Part shown: in pieces, positions 50,532 to 59,795 of the stretch
How the letters are laid out: every line of letters begins with the position of its first letter
Numbering within the stretch: position 1 is the stretch's first letter
Assembly: GCA_023422775.1 (NCBI GenBank)
Contig: JAFAGM010000084.1
Location: forward strand, 1-64,000
Reading direction: 5' to 3'
Origin: Pseudomonadota bacterium
Lineage (GTDB): Bacteria; Pseudomonadota; Alphaproteobacteria; Rhizobiales; Xanthobacteraceae
DNA length: 64,000 nucleotides
The notes under the pieces: generated by a model
Seen by the model: the letters and a program-made list of their open reading frames with translations, nothing else
Database searches by the model: none
Told to the model about the DNA's origin: nothing
Program-made: the position numbers and the translations under genes

Positions 50532-51548
50532 TCAGCCGGCGATGCGGCGCGGTCCCTTGCGCGCGGCGGAGGCAGCGGGCTTGGCGGGCTGCTCGAGACA
50601 GCGGATCGCAATCTCGAGGCTGGCGACGCCCTCGTCGCCGGAGACCGCCGGCACGCTGCCGGTGCGGACCGCCTCGAGGAACGCGATCAGTTCGGCCCGC
50701 AGCGGTTCGTCATGGCCGACCGGCAGATGTCGCATCGAATAGCTGCCGTCGGGCTTGAAGCCGAAACACTCGGTCACCTGCCGGGTCAGGAGATCGCCCA
50801 TCACATATTTGCCGCGGGTCGCAACCGTGACGTTGCGCGCCTTGAACGGCGTCAGCCAGTTGGTGTTGATATGGGCGAGCACGCCCGAAGCGGTCCGGAA
50901 TTGCAGCAGCGCGATGTCCTCGCGCTCCGCGACCGCGCTCGACAGTTGCGGCTGCACCTCGACGATGTCGGACTCGGTGAACCAGCGGATCAGGTCGATA
51001 TCGTGCACGGCGAGATCGATGACGACGCCGACATTCGACATCCGCGGCGGAAACGGCCCGACGCGGGTGATGCCGATGGAGAGAATGTCCTCGCCCGCGA
51101 TCGCCTGCTTGATCGCGGCCACCGCCGGGTTGAAGCGCTCGACGTGGCCGACCATCAGCGTCACGCCGGCCTTGCGCGCCGCATTGACGATGTCCTGCCC
51201 TTCCTCGACGGTCGAGGCGACCGGCTTCTCGACCAGGATGTGGATGTTGCGCGCGATGCAGGCCAGCGCGATCTCGTGATGCAGGTGGGTCGGCGCCGCG
51301 ATCGTGACTGCCTCGACGCCTTCGGCGAACAGTTCATCGATTTCCGCGAATGCGCGGCACCCGGCAAACGCAATGGCCCGCGCACGATGCTCCTGCAAAG
51401 GATCGACGATTCCGACCAGCGTCACCCCGGGCAGCCCCGCCAGCACGCGGGCATGGTTGCTGCCCATCACGCCGGCGCCGATGACGCCAATGCGCAGCGC
51501 ACGTTTTGCATCGGCCGCTGCGCCCGATACATCCTCTCTGGAACTCAT
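50532..51548 (-). CDS. Gfo/Idh/MocA oxidoreductase (GnnA/WbpB-like)
   Basis: 338 residues. N-terminal Rossmann GAGVMG at 24-29 and the EKPVAST motif with the conserved lysine; later GHVERFNPAV and DLAVHDIDLIRWF supply catalytic-region residues. It is expected to oxidise the 3-hydroxyl of a UDP-sugar, giving the keto substrate for the neighbouring aminotransferase. Co-transcribed with it (27-base gap). ATG at 51548; an Arg/Ala-rich tail ends the protein. Confidence 0.85.
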   Translation of the reverse strand: MSSREDVSGAAADAKRALRIGVIGAGVMGSNHARVLAGLPGVTLVGIVDPLQEHRARAIAFAGCRAFAEIDELFAEGVEAVTIAAPTHLHHEIALACIARNIHILVEKPVASTVEEGQDIVNAARKAGVTLMVGHVERFNPAVAAIKQAIAGEDILSIGITRVGPFPPRMSNVGVVIDLAVHDIDLIRWFTESDIVEVQPQLSSAVAEREDIALLQFRTASGVLAHINTNWLTPFKARNVTVATRGKYVMGDLLTRQVTECFGFKPDGSYSMRHLPVGHDEPLRAELIAFLEAVRTGSVPAVSGDEGVASLEIAIRCLEQPAKPAASAARKGPRRIAG

Positions 51549-51714
51549 CTAAACCGACCCCAACAGAATTGTGCCCGCAAGCATCCCGGCCGTTCTCTAG
51601 CACGGCCCCACAAACGTGGCGAATGCCATCGGCCGTTTCCGGACACGTTTTGATTCAAAGAGTTACATAGTCCTGGCGATAATTTGGGCCGTAGCCCCGG
51701 TAAACTACCGCCAT

Positions 51715-53127
51715 TCAGGTGCGGCGGTAGTCATCCTCGATACGGATGATGTCATCCTCGCCGAGATAGCTGCCGGTCTGCACCTCGATCAGCTCGAGCT
51801 GGATCTTGCCCGGGTTCTCCAGCCGGTGCACCGCGCCGATCGGGATATAGATCGATTCGTTCTCGTGCACGGTCTTGACCAGTTCGTTGACGGTCACCTG
51901 CGCCGTTCCTCGTACCACGATCCAGTGCTCGGAGCGGTGGTGGTGCTTCTGCAGCGAGAGCCGGCCGCCCGGCTTCACGATGATCCGCTTGACCTGGTGA
52001 CGGTCGCCATTGTCGACCGATTGATAGGAGCCCCAGGGGCGATGCACCCTGATGTGCTCCTCGGTCACCTGCGGCGCCACGCTCTTCAGTTTCGCCACCA
52101 GCCGCTTCAGCCCGTTGGCGTCCTTTTGCCGGCTCACCAGCACAGCGTCCTGGGTCGCGACCACCACGAGGTCATCGACGCCCTCCAGCGCCACCAGCGC
52201 ACGGTCGGTCGAAACGTTGCAGTTGCGGGAATCCTCGAACACCGCCGCGCCCCGCGCGGCGTTGCCGTCGCCGTCCTTGCCGGACAATTCCCACACCGCA
52301 TGCCACGAGCCGACATCGGACCAGCCGCATGCAACAGGCACCACGGCGGCGCGCGAGGTCTTTTCCATCACCGCATAATCGATCGAGATCGATTTCGCCG
52401 ATCCGAACGCCGCCTCGTCGAGCTTGACGAATCCGAGGTCGCTACCGGCCTTCGTCACCGCGTCGGTGACGGCCTGCACGCTCTCCGCATCGAGCTTGCG
52501 GTATTCATCCGACAGGACGGCGGCACGGAACATGAAGTTGCCGCTGTTCCAGAGATAGCCGGACCTGACGTAGTCCGCGGCGATCGCCGGATCCGGCTTC
52601 TCGACGAACTTCGCGACCGCGCGAACCTTGCCGGAAATGGTATCGCCAGGATTGATGTAGCCATATTCGGTGGCGGCGCGTTCGGGCTGCACGCCGAACG
52701 TCACGATGTGTCCGGCTTCCGCTGCGGCAAGTCCCTCGCGGCACGCGGCCAGGAACGCCGCCTTGTCGGAAACCACGTGATCGGCGGCAAGCGCCAGCAC
52801 GATCGCTTCCTTGTCGCGCGCCTCCGCAAAGGCGGCGCCGGCTGCGATCGCAGGCCCGGAGTCGCGCCGCATCGGCTCGAGCAGGACGTCGGCCTCAAGG
52901 CCGATCGCCGCCAGTTGCTCGAGCACCATGAAGCGATAGGCGTTGTTGGTGATGACGACCGGCCGCTCGAACAGCGCAACGTCCGAAACCCGCAACATCG
53001 TGTCCTGGAACGTGGAGCGTTCACCGAACAGGGACAGGAACTGCTTCGGATGCACCTCGCGCGACGCCGGCCACAGCCGCGTCCCGGCGCCGCCGCACAT
53101 GATCAGGGGGATAATTCGTCCGTTCAT
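51715..53127 (-). CDS. manC: Mannose-1-phosphate guanylyltransferase / mannose-6-phosphate isomerase
   Basis: 470 residues, type II bifunctional ManC/AlgA. Nucleotidyltransferase motif MCGGAGTRLWP at 10-20, sugar-binding FVEKPDP, then a C-terminal cupin isomerase domain with KPGGRLSLQKHHHRSEHWIV and its histidines. Supplies GDP-mannose for polysaccharide and LPS synthesis. ATG at 53127; the in-frame extension to 53220 overlaps the upstream epimerase gene and is unconserved. It starts 7 bases after the epimerase stop. Confidence 0.94.
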   Translation of the reverse strand: MNGRIIPLIMCGGAGTRLWPASREVHPKQFLSLFGERSTFQDTMLRVSDVALFERPVVITNNAYRFMVLEQLAAIGLEADVLLEPMRRDSGPAIAAGAAFAEARDKEAIVLALAADHVVSDKAAFLAACREGLAAAEAGHIVTFGVQPERAATEYGYINPGDTISGKVRAVAKFVEKPDPAIAADYVRSGYLWNSGNFMFRAAVLSDEYRKLDAESVQAVTDAVTKAGSDLGFVKLDEAAFGSAKSISIDYAVMEKTSRAAVVPVACGWSDVGSWHAVWELSGKDGDGNAARGAAVFEDSRNCNVSTDRALVALEGVDDLVVVATQDAVLVSRQKDANGLKRLVAKLKSVAPQVTEEHIRVHRPWGSYQSVDNGDRHQVKRIIVKPGGRLSLQKHHHRSEHWIVVRGTAQVTVNELVKTVHENESIYIPIGAVHRLENPGKIQLELIEVQTGSYLGEDDIIRIEDDYRRT

Positions 53128-53134
53128 CGGCGTC

Positions 53135-54127
53135 TCAGGTCCTGTGGTAGTCGCGATACCAGGCGACAAATTCGCGGAGCCCATCCTCGATCGATGTCTG
53201 CGGCCTGAAGCCCGTGTCACGCATCAGTTCCGTGACGTCGGCGAAGGTCTCGGCCACGTCTCCGGGCTGCATCGGCAACATCTCCCTGACCGCCGCGCGG
53301 CCGAGCTCCCGCTCCAGAACCGCTACCACATGGGTGAGTTCTTCCGGATGATTATTTCCGACATTGTAAATTTTTGCCGGGGCACCGGCGGCCGGGCCGC
53401 CGTCAGCGGGCACCTGGTCGATCAGCCGCGATACGGCACGGGTCACATCGTCGACAAAGGTGAAATCGCGCCGCATCCGGCCATGGTTAAAGAGCCTGAT
53501 CGGAGTACCCTCGAGGATCGCCCTGGTGAACATGAAAATCGCCATGTCCGGCCGTCCCCACGGCCCGTAGATGGTGAAGAACCGCAACCCTGTTGCCGGA
53601 AGGCGGTAAAGGTGGCTGTAGGAATGCGCGATCAGTTCGTTGGCCTTTTTCGTCGCGGCGTAGAGGCTGACCGGCCGATCGGTCTTGTCATCCACCGAGA
53701 ACGGCAGCTTGGTATTGGCGCCGTAGACCGACGAGGACGACGCATAGACCAGATGCCCGCATCCGTGATGCCGGCAGCCTTCCAGCACATTGAGGAAGCC
53801 TTCCAGATTGGCGTCGGCATAGGCATGCGGATGATCGATCGAATAGCGCACGCCGGCCTGCGCCGCGAGATGCACCACTCTTGGGAAGCGGTGGCTGGCG
53901 AACAGGCGTACGATCGAGGCGCGATCGGCGAGATCGATCTGCTCGAAGGAAAAGCGCGGTTCGCCGCGCAGAATACCAAGCCGCGCCTGCTTCAGCGCCG
54001 GATCGTAATAGCTGTTGAGATTGTCAAGACCAACCACGGCCCGGCCTGCCGCCAGCAGAGCGCGGGCGACGTGGAAGCCGATGAAGCCGGCAGCTCCCGT
54101 GACCAGTATGGATTGATCCGACATCAT
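53135..54127 (-). CDS. UDP-glucuronate 4-epimerase-like SDR enzyme
   Basis: 330 residues, extended SDR. NAD-binding GAAGFIG at 11-17, catalytic Y156 and K160 in SLYAATK, and SSSSVYG. The loop RYSIDHPHAYADANLEGFLN and the GPWGRPDMA segment are typical of UDP-glucuronate 4-epimerases (LspL), which make UDP-galacturonate for rhizobial LPS. Two adjacent ATGs (54127, 54124) fit the ribosome site about equally. Leads a minus-strand operon into manC and probably gnnA/gnnB-like genes. Confidence 0.88.
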   Translation of the reverse strand: MMSDQSILVTGAAGFIGFHVARALLAAGRAVVGLDNLNSYYDPALKQARLGILRGEPRFSFEQIDLADRASIVRLFASHRFPRVVHLAAQAGVRYSIDHPHAYADANLEGFLNVLEGCRHHGCGHLVYASSSSVYGANTKLPFSVDDKTDRPVSLYAATKKANELIAHSYSHLYRLPATGLRFFTIYGPWGRPDMAIFMFTRAILEGTPIRLFNHGRMRRDFTFVDDVTRAVSRLIDQVPADGGPAAGAPAKIYNVGNNHPEELTHVVAVLERELGRAAVREMLPMQPGDVAETFADVTELMRDTGFRPQTSIEDGLREFVAWYRDYHRT

Positions 54128-54319
54128 ATCCTCTCACCTGGCGCAGCTTGCGCCTGCCGCTCCTCCCGCGCCTCTTTACCCGCCACGCCGAGGGGGCTGC
54201 AATACCTGCCGGCGCGGCTATTGCCAGACCGGTCCGAAAACCATACCAAGGCGGCCAAGTTCGACGCATTGGCGCCGAATCTGCGCCAGTCACCCCTTTC
54301 AAACCCACGCACGGGCGAA

Positions 54320-55279
54320 ATGCGCCGGATCCTGCTCTCCTTATTGAAGATTCTCGTCTCGGCGGCGCTGCTGTATTTCTCGCTGCGCAAGGTTGATCTG
54401 GCCGCGCTGGCCGCCCGCCTCGACGTTTCCAGCCTGGGCTGGATCGGCCTCGCGATCGCCGTCACCTTCCTGCAGCTTCTGGTCGGCGTGTTGCGATGGC
54501 GCGAGATCGGCGCGGAGTGCGGGGCGCCGCTGACGGTCCGCCAGGCGATGCGCTTCAACGTGATCGGAACCTTCTTCAACCAGACACTGCCGTCCTCGAT
54601 CGGCGGCGACGCCGTGCGGCTGTGGCTCGTCGCACGCAACGGCGCCGGCTGGCGCGCGGCGACCTACTCCATCTTCGTCGACCGCGCTATCGGCCTGATC
54701 GCGCTTGCCGTCATTATCGTTGCCAGCCTGCCCTGGAGCTACCGCCTGATTGGCGATCCCCACGGCAGGTCGGCGCTGCTGTTTGTCGATCTCGTGGCAC
54801 TTGCCGGCGGTTTCGGATTTCTCGTGATCGGGAGACTGAATTGGCCCTGGCTGAAACGCTGGTGGGGAACCCATCACATTCACGCCTGCTCTGTCATCGC
54901 CAACCGCGTGCTGTTCAGCCGCGTCCACGGCCCCAAAGTCGCGGTGCTGTCGCTGCTCGTGCACGTGCTCACCGTCGTCATTGCCTGGTGCGTGGTGCAA
55001 TCGATCGACGCCCCGGTGATGTTCGGCCAGATTTTCCAGCTGGTGCCGCCGGTGATGCTGATCACCATGCTGCCGATCTCGATTGCCGGCTGGGGGGTCC
55101 GCGAGGCTACGATGGGACTGGCGTTCGGATACGCCGGGCTGATGGCCAATGAAGGCGTCAATATCTCGCTGCTGTTCGGCGCGGTATCCTTCATCGTAGG
55201 TGCGATCGGCGGCGTGGTCTGGATTCTCAGCGCCGAAAAGGCAGCTCAGGGAACGCTGCCGATCGAGGTTCCCAAATAG
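54320..55279 (+). CDS. UPF0104 membrane protein, short form
   Basis: 319 residues with seven or eight TM segments. Family motifs: FFNQTLPSSIGGDAVR in the N-terminal half and PISIAGWGVREATMG near the C-terminal helix. These proteins are flippase-like and often sit in polysaccharide clusters. ATG at 54320 is the family start; an open frame continues 459 codons upstream through the antisense of the epimerase but is an artefact. It precedes the WecA-like gene by 38 bases and may be co-transcribed with it. Confidence 0.85.
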   Translation: MRRILLSLLKILVSAALLYFSLRKVDLAALAARLDVSSLGWIGLAIAVTFLQLLVGVLRWREIGAECGAPLTVRQAMRFNVIGTFFNQTLPSSIGGDAVRLWLVARNGAGWRAATYSIFVDRAIGLIALAVIIVASLPWSYRLIGDPHGRSALLFVDLVALAGGFGFLVIGRLNWPWLKRWWGTHHIHACSVIANRVLFSRVHGPKVAVLSLLVHVLTVVIAWCVVQSIDAPVMFGQIFQLVPPVMLITMLPISIAGWGVREATMGLAFGYAGLMANEGVNISLLFGAVSFIVGAIGGVVWILSAEKAAQGTLPIEVPK

Positions 55280-55317
55280 CCTTCAACCATTTCGACTAGT
55301 CTTCCGCATCGGGTAGA

Positions 55318-56340
55318 ATGGCCAATTCGCAATTACTGCTGACGTTTGCCGCGGCTGCCGCGGCGGGATTGCTGTCGGGCGCCATGACATCGGCGATCCG
55401 GCCGCTGCTTTTGCGGGTCGCGCTCGCAAAGCCTAACGCGCGGTCTTCGCATCGTATTCCGACCCCGCAGGGCGCCGGCATCGCTGTCGTCGCGGCGACG
55501 CTGGTGGTAGCCGCAATCTCCATCGCGCTCATCGGCACGGGCGATGCCAAAATGCCCCTCGCCGTGTTCGGCGCGACGCTGTTCATCGCGGCCGTGGGCT
55601 TTGCCGACGATGTCCATTCGATTCCGGTGTTGCCGCGGCTGCTGCTGCAGGGAGCCGCGGTTGCCGTGGTGATCCTGGCCGCGCCCGAAAGCCTGCGGAT
55701 CGTTCCGGCCTGCCCGCTCTGGCTCGAACGCACGCTGCTGTTGCTGGCGGGTCTGTGGTTTGTGAACCTGGTCAACTTCATGGACGGTCTGGACTTGATG
55801 ACGGTGGCCGAGATCGTGCCGATCACCGGCACGGTCGTCCTGCTTGGCTGGCTCGGCGACCTTCCGGCATCGACAACCCTGATCGCCGCGGCGCTGTTCG
55901 GCGCGATGCTCGGTTTCGCTCCATTCAACCGGCCGGTGGCGAAGATCTTTCTCGGCGACGTCGGCAGCCTGCCGATCGGCCTGTTGGTCGGCTGGTGCCT
56001 GCTGCATCTTGCCTGGCACCAGCAGTTTGCCGCCGCCCTGCTGTTGCCCCTCTATTACCTCGCCGACGCGACCGTCACCCTGTTGCGGCGGATGGCGAGG
56101 CGCGAACCGTTCTGGGCGGCGCACCGCTCGCACTTCTACCAGCGCGCCACCGACCATGGTTTTTCGGTATCGCAGGTGGTGAGTGAGGTCTTCGCGCTCA
56201 ATATCCTGCTCGCCGCACTCGCGATCGGTTCGGTCATGACCTCCTCGGGGACGATCGCGACAGTGCTTCTCATCGCAGGCGGCGCCGCGACCGCGCTCCT
56301 GATGTGGCGCTTCTCGCGCAGGCAGTCACCCCTCGCCTAG
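55318..56340 (+). CDS. Polyprenyl-phosphate sugar-1-phosphate transferase (MraY/WecA family, WbpL-like)
   Basis: 340 residues, about 10 TM helices. It starts O-antigen by moving a HexNAc-phosphate onto undecaprenyl phosphate. Motifs in order: SSHRIPTPQGAGIA, GFADDVHS (94-101), NFMDGLD, FLGDVGSLPIG, and the sugar-recognition loop HRSHFYQRATDHG. The loop HRSHFYQ resembles WbpL/WecA rather than MraY. Its stop overlaps the end of the glycosyltransferase remnant on the other strand. Confidence 0.92.
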   Translation: MANSQLLLTFAAAAAAGLLSGAMTSAIRPLLLRVALAKPNARSSHRIPTPQGAGIAVVAATLVVAAISIALIGTGDAKMPLAVFGATLFIAAVGFADDVHSIPVLPRLLLQGAAVAVVILAAPESLRIVPACPLWLERTLLLLAGLWFVNLVNFMDGLDLMTVAEIVPITGTVVLLGWLGDLPASTTLIAAALFGAMLGFAPFNRPVAKIFLGDVGSLPIGLLVGWCLLHLAWHQQFAAALLLPLYYLADATVTLLRRMARREPFWAAHRSHFYQRATDHGFSVSQVVSEVFALNILLAALAIGSVMTSSGTIATVLLIAGGAATALLMWRFSRRQSPLA

Positions 56341-56442
56341 AGCCCCATGATCCGAAATCGCGGCCACGATTGCCGCCGTCGTGCCCGGACCCGGCGGATA
56401 GTGCTGGCTGACGACGACGACTTTTCCGGACTTCTGCGTCAT
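56326..56442 (-). pseudogene. N-terminal fragment of a family 4 glycosyltransferase
   Basis: 38 codons from ATG 56442: it begins MTQKSGKVVVVSQHYPPGPG and continues TTAAIVAAISDH, the opening beta-strand, PP loop and first helix of WbuB/GT4 transferases. After SDH the homology stops, and the frame reaches a stop inside the 3' end of the WecA-like gene. The rest (about 360 codons) is absent, so this is a deletion remnant. It lies 55 bases after the 4,6-dehydratase stop, where an operon partner would be expected. Confidence 0.6.
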
Positions 56443-56497
56443 GGCTTTCCAAACGACTCGCAAGACCCCGTGGAGATCGCGGATACCGGAAAGGAGA

Positions 56498-58456
56498 TCA
56501 GGCGGCGTTCGACCCGAACTCCGGCACGGCATCCTTGAGCACCGCACGGATGGTGGGGCGGTCCTCCCTCGCGATCGCCTCCTCCAGCGCCGCGAGCCAT
56601 TTTCGCAAGATCTGCATGGGCGGCTCGTTCGGCCTGGCTGCCATGATGCCGGAAATCCCGATCTCCACCGTCGGCTCCTGGCTCGCAAACAGGATTTCGT
56701 TGAGCCGCTCGCCCGGCCGCATGCCGGTGAATATCACCTCGACATCGATGCCGGGTTCGAGTCCGGAAAGGCGGATCATTCGCTCGGCGAGATCCACGAT
56801 CTTGACCGGCTGCCCCATGTTGAGGACGTAGACCGAAACATCGGGCCGCGCCGGCGTCAAAGCGTGCGTCGCCGCGGTCAGCACCAGGTCGCAGGCCTCA
56901 CGGATTGTCATGAAGTACCGCACCATGTCCGGATGCGTGACGGTGACCGGTCCGCCCGCCTCGATCTGCGCCTTGAATTTCGGCACCACCGACCCGTTCG
57001 ACGCCAGCACGTTGCCGAACCGCACCGAGATCAGGCGCATGCGCGGCTTGCCGGCCGACTGCGTCATCAGGTCATGGTCGAGCGCCTGGCAATACATTTC
57101 GGCGAAACGCTTGGTCAGGCCGAGCATCGAGACCGGTTCGATCGCCTTGTCGGTCGAAATCATCACCATCGCTTCGGCGCCCGCCGCCAGCGCCGCATCG
57201 GCGACGTTGACCGATCCGAAGATGTTGGTCTTGACGCCTTCGCTCCAGTCACGCTCCAGGATCGGCACATGCTTGAGGGCTGCGGCATGGAACACGATGT
57301 CGGGCTTGAACTCGCCCATCAGGCCCATGACCCGTTCACGGTCGCGGATATCCGCGATGCGTCCCTCGATGACGACGCCAGTGGCACGTTCGGCCAGCGC
57401 CTCCGTCACCGCGTAGAGCGCCGGCTCCGAATTCTCGATCACGAGCAGTCGCGAGGCGCCGAATGTGGCGATGCGGTCGCAAATTTCCGAGCCGATCGAG
57501 CCCCCGCCCCCGGTGACGATGACCGCCTTGCCCTTGATCAGGGCTTCGATGCGCGCGTAGTCGATCTTTTCGCTGGGCCGCAGCAGGAGATCCTCGACGG
57601 CGACGTTGGTCAGCCTTGGCGCGTCGCCGCTCTCGAGCGACGGCAGGCGGCTGACGATCAGGCCCATCCGCTTCGCGCGCATCAGAACCGCTTCGGGATG
57701 CGCCTCGGCTTCGAAAGCCGACGGGGTCATGACCAGCCGCGCAATCGGCTTGCCCCGTCCGGCATAGTCGCGGATCACATCCTCGACATCGTCGATGCCG
57801 CCGAGCACCGGCACGTTGCGGATCAATTGCCCGCGATCAGAGGCCGATGGCGACAGCACGCCGACCGGCCAGAGCTGCTTGACGGCGCCGCTCTCGATCC
57901 CGCGCAGCAGCACCTCGGCGTCCGCAGCGCGGCCGACCAGCAGGGTCGACGACGCCCCTTCGGTCCGGGCATGGCGGCGGACGCGCGAATAGCGGAAATA
58001 GCGATATCCGAATCGGAGCGCGCTCAGCGCGAACACCTGGAGAAACCAGTAGAGGATGATCGTGATGCGGCCGAACAGCACCGGCGCCTTGCTGTTCGTC
58101 GCCCCGAAGATGAAGGCATAGTCCAGCACGATCAGTGCGACCGTCAGGACGGTCGCCACCCGCAGGATGTTCAAGGCATCCGGCAGCGAAATGAAACGCC
58201 ATTTCGTCGTCGTCAGGTTGAAGACGTAGCAGATGATCACGCTGAAGACGACGAAGAACGGCAGGATGCGCAGCAATAGCGGCAGGCGCGCGTAGAACGC
58301 CTCGCCTCCCTCGAAACGCAGGTAGAAGCTGGCCAGCAGCGCAAAGGCCGTGGCCAGCGCGTCGTGCGTTGCAATCAGGTAATTGCGACGGGTAAGTTGC
58401 GAAAGCGGCGTCATTCCAGTGACCGGCTGCGGAAACTCTTGGGAATCGCGCGACAT
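56498..58456 (-). CDS. Membrane nucleotide-sugar 4,6-dehydratase (WbpM/CapD/PglF family)
   Basis: 652 residues. Four N-terminal TM helices, a first Rossmann region (about 170-290), and the SDR catalytic domain with TGGGGSIGSE at 315-324 and STDKA at 434-438. It converts UDP-GlcNAc to the 4-keto-6-deoxy sugar for O-antigen. The normal catalytic Tyr (Met in WbpM-type enzymes) position four before the lysine K449 reads Leu445 (MLGLTK). Start ATG at 58456. It follows the wzy-like gene by 43 bases in the hldD operon. Confidence 0.92.
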   Translation of the reverse strand: MSRDSQEFPQPVTGMTPLSQLTRRNYLIATHDALATAFALLASFYLRFEGGEAFYARLPLLLRILPFFVVFSVIICYVFNLTTTKWRFISLPDALNILRVATVLTVALIVLDYAFIFGATNSKAPVLFGRITIILYWFLQVFALSALRFGYRYFRYSRVRRHARTEGASSTLLVGRAADAEVLLRGIESGAVKQLWPVGVLSPSASDRGQLIRNVPVLGGIDDVEDVIRDYAGRGKPIARLVMTPSAFEAEAHPEAVLMRAKRMGLIVSRLPSLESGDAPRLTNVAVEDLLLRPSEKIDYARIEALIKGKAVIVTGGGGSIGSEICDRIATFGASRLLVIENSEPALYAVTEALAERATGVVIEGRIADIRDRERVMGLMGEFKPDIVFHAAALKHVPILERDWSEGVKTNIFGSVNVADAALAAGAEAMVMISTDKAIEPVSMLGLTKRFAEMYCQALDHDLMTQSAGKPRMRLISVRFGNVLASNGSVVPKFKAQIEAGGPVTVTHPDMVRYFMTIREACDLVLTAATHALTPARPDVSVYVLNMGQPVKIVDLAERMIRLSGLEPGIDVEVIFTGMRPGERLNEILFASQEPTVEIGISGIMAARPNEPPMQILRKWLAALEEAIAREDRPTIRAVLKDAVPEFGSNAA

Positions 58457-58499
58457 CCCGCGCCCGCTGATATCTCATCTGCGGCGCCCATGCCAGCGA

Positions 58500-59795
58500 T
58501 CATGGCCGGACAGTTCCACAGGATTCCGCAGCCTCGCCGCGAACGCGTTCCTGGAGCACCATTCCACCGGCGACGCCTACGCCGAGCACGTACATCCAGC
58601 CCTCGTGAAAATCGAACAGATGGGAGTTGAACAGCGAGGTGAAGACATTTTGAACGACGACCAGCAATCCGAACCAGGTCACCATGCCCGCGCCGCGAAA
58701 CAGCAGGAGATGGGCCAGCCACATCGCATACAACAGGACGACCCCGACCATACCCCACTGCACCGCGACGTTCAATGTCTGGTTGTGTGGATTGGCGATT
58801 ACCTGGTTGAGCGGTTCGCCGTCGGTCGAAGCCCGCTCGAACAATCCGCGCATCGAGCCCGTTCCATGGCCGATGAGCGGCGCCTCCGAAATGAACCGCA
58901 GCGACTTCTCCCAGAACTCCAGCCGTTGCCCGACCGACGTCACTTGCTCGTTCGTCTTGTAGAACTGATATTCCCTGATCAGGCTCTGGGGACCCCAGCG
59001 CACGTCGGGCGTGGCAAACCAGAGCAGGCCACCCAGCGCGATCATCACGCCGACGAGGATCAGGCTGGCGCGCCGCTTCAGGTGAAGCAGCGCAAACACG
59101 CCCACCATGATCGGCATCGTAACCACGGCCGTCCGTGAGACGGTCACAACCACCATGTTGAGGAGAAATCCGATCGACACCGCGCCGAGTGCCAGGGCCT
59201 GCCAGATCCGGTTCGACCGCAGCAGACGGATGACAGGATAGGCCAGTGCGACCGCGCACAGCGCGAACTCCTGGCTCTGGGCGATATAATTCTTGACGAA
59301 GATACCGCGCCCGCTGCCCTGTTCGCCCGGGGCCTTGAGCGAAAGGCCGGGATCGATCGCGACCAGGCACGACATCAGCATCAGCAACGTGCAGGACACC
59401 AAAAATGCGATGAAGACCCACATCCCGCGCGACGAACGCTCGAAGTGATAGATCAGAGCGGGCAGCACCGCGAGCTTGAGGACAGGACCGATGGCGGCGA
59501 GCCGCGCGCTCCATGCCCCGTCGGACCAGAGCGTGCCGACAACTGCCAGACCGAACAGCGCCAGCGGCAGATAGCAGATCGGCCGTCTCAGCAGCCGCCC
59601 GAAGGCGCGCCAATCCATCACCCAAACCACCGCGCCGAGCCAGAGCACCACGAAGATGGCGACCAGCGAGGTCGACCACGGCAGCGTGAGCGCCGCCAGG
59701 ATGGCGTAAACATCCGCGATCGTCGTCCACAGCGCCCGGTCCCGCCAGTACCGCCGCAACGGGGACATCGGCGCGGCCTCGACACTTGCACTCAC
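58500..59795 (-). CDS. O-antigen polymerase/ligase (Wzy/WaaL type)
   Basis: 431 residues, about 12 TM helices with one large periplasmic loop containing GHGTGSMRGLF and ANPHNQTLN, the PHN-type motif of O-antigen ligases and polymerases. It joins or polymerises O-antigen units in the periplasm; the two functions cannot be separated by sequence. GTG start at 59795 overlaps the hldE stop (GTGA); an ATG at residue 10 (59768) is an alternative. Part of hldD-hldE-wzy-capD. Confidence 0.9.
   Translation of the reverse strand: MSASVEAAPMSPLRRYWRDRALWTTIADVYAILAALTLPWSTSLVAIFVVLWLGAVVWVMDWRAFGRLLRRPICYLPLALFGLAVVGTLWSDGAWSARLAAIGPVLKLAVLPALIYHFERSSRGMWVFIAFLVSCTLLMLMSCLVAIDPGLSLKAPGEQGSGRGIFVKNYIAQSQEFALCAVALAYPVIRLLRSNRIWQALALGAVSIGFLLNMVVVTVSRTAVVTMPIMVGVFALLHLKRRASLILVGVMIALGGLLWFATPDVRWGPQSLIREYQFYKTNEQVTSVGQRLEFWEKSLRFISEAPLIGHGTGSMRGLFERASTDGEPLNQVIANPHNQTLNVAVQWGMVGVVLLYAMWLAHLLLFRGAGMVTWFGLLVVVQNVFTSLFNSHLFDFHEGWMYVLGVGVAGGMVLQERVRGEAAESCGTVRP

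Noticed and set aside
52943..54319. Open frame extending 459 codons upstream of the UPF0104 protein at 54320
   Set aside because: It runs antisense through the epimerase and manC genes. Family members start at the methionine at 54320.
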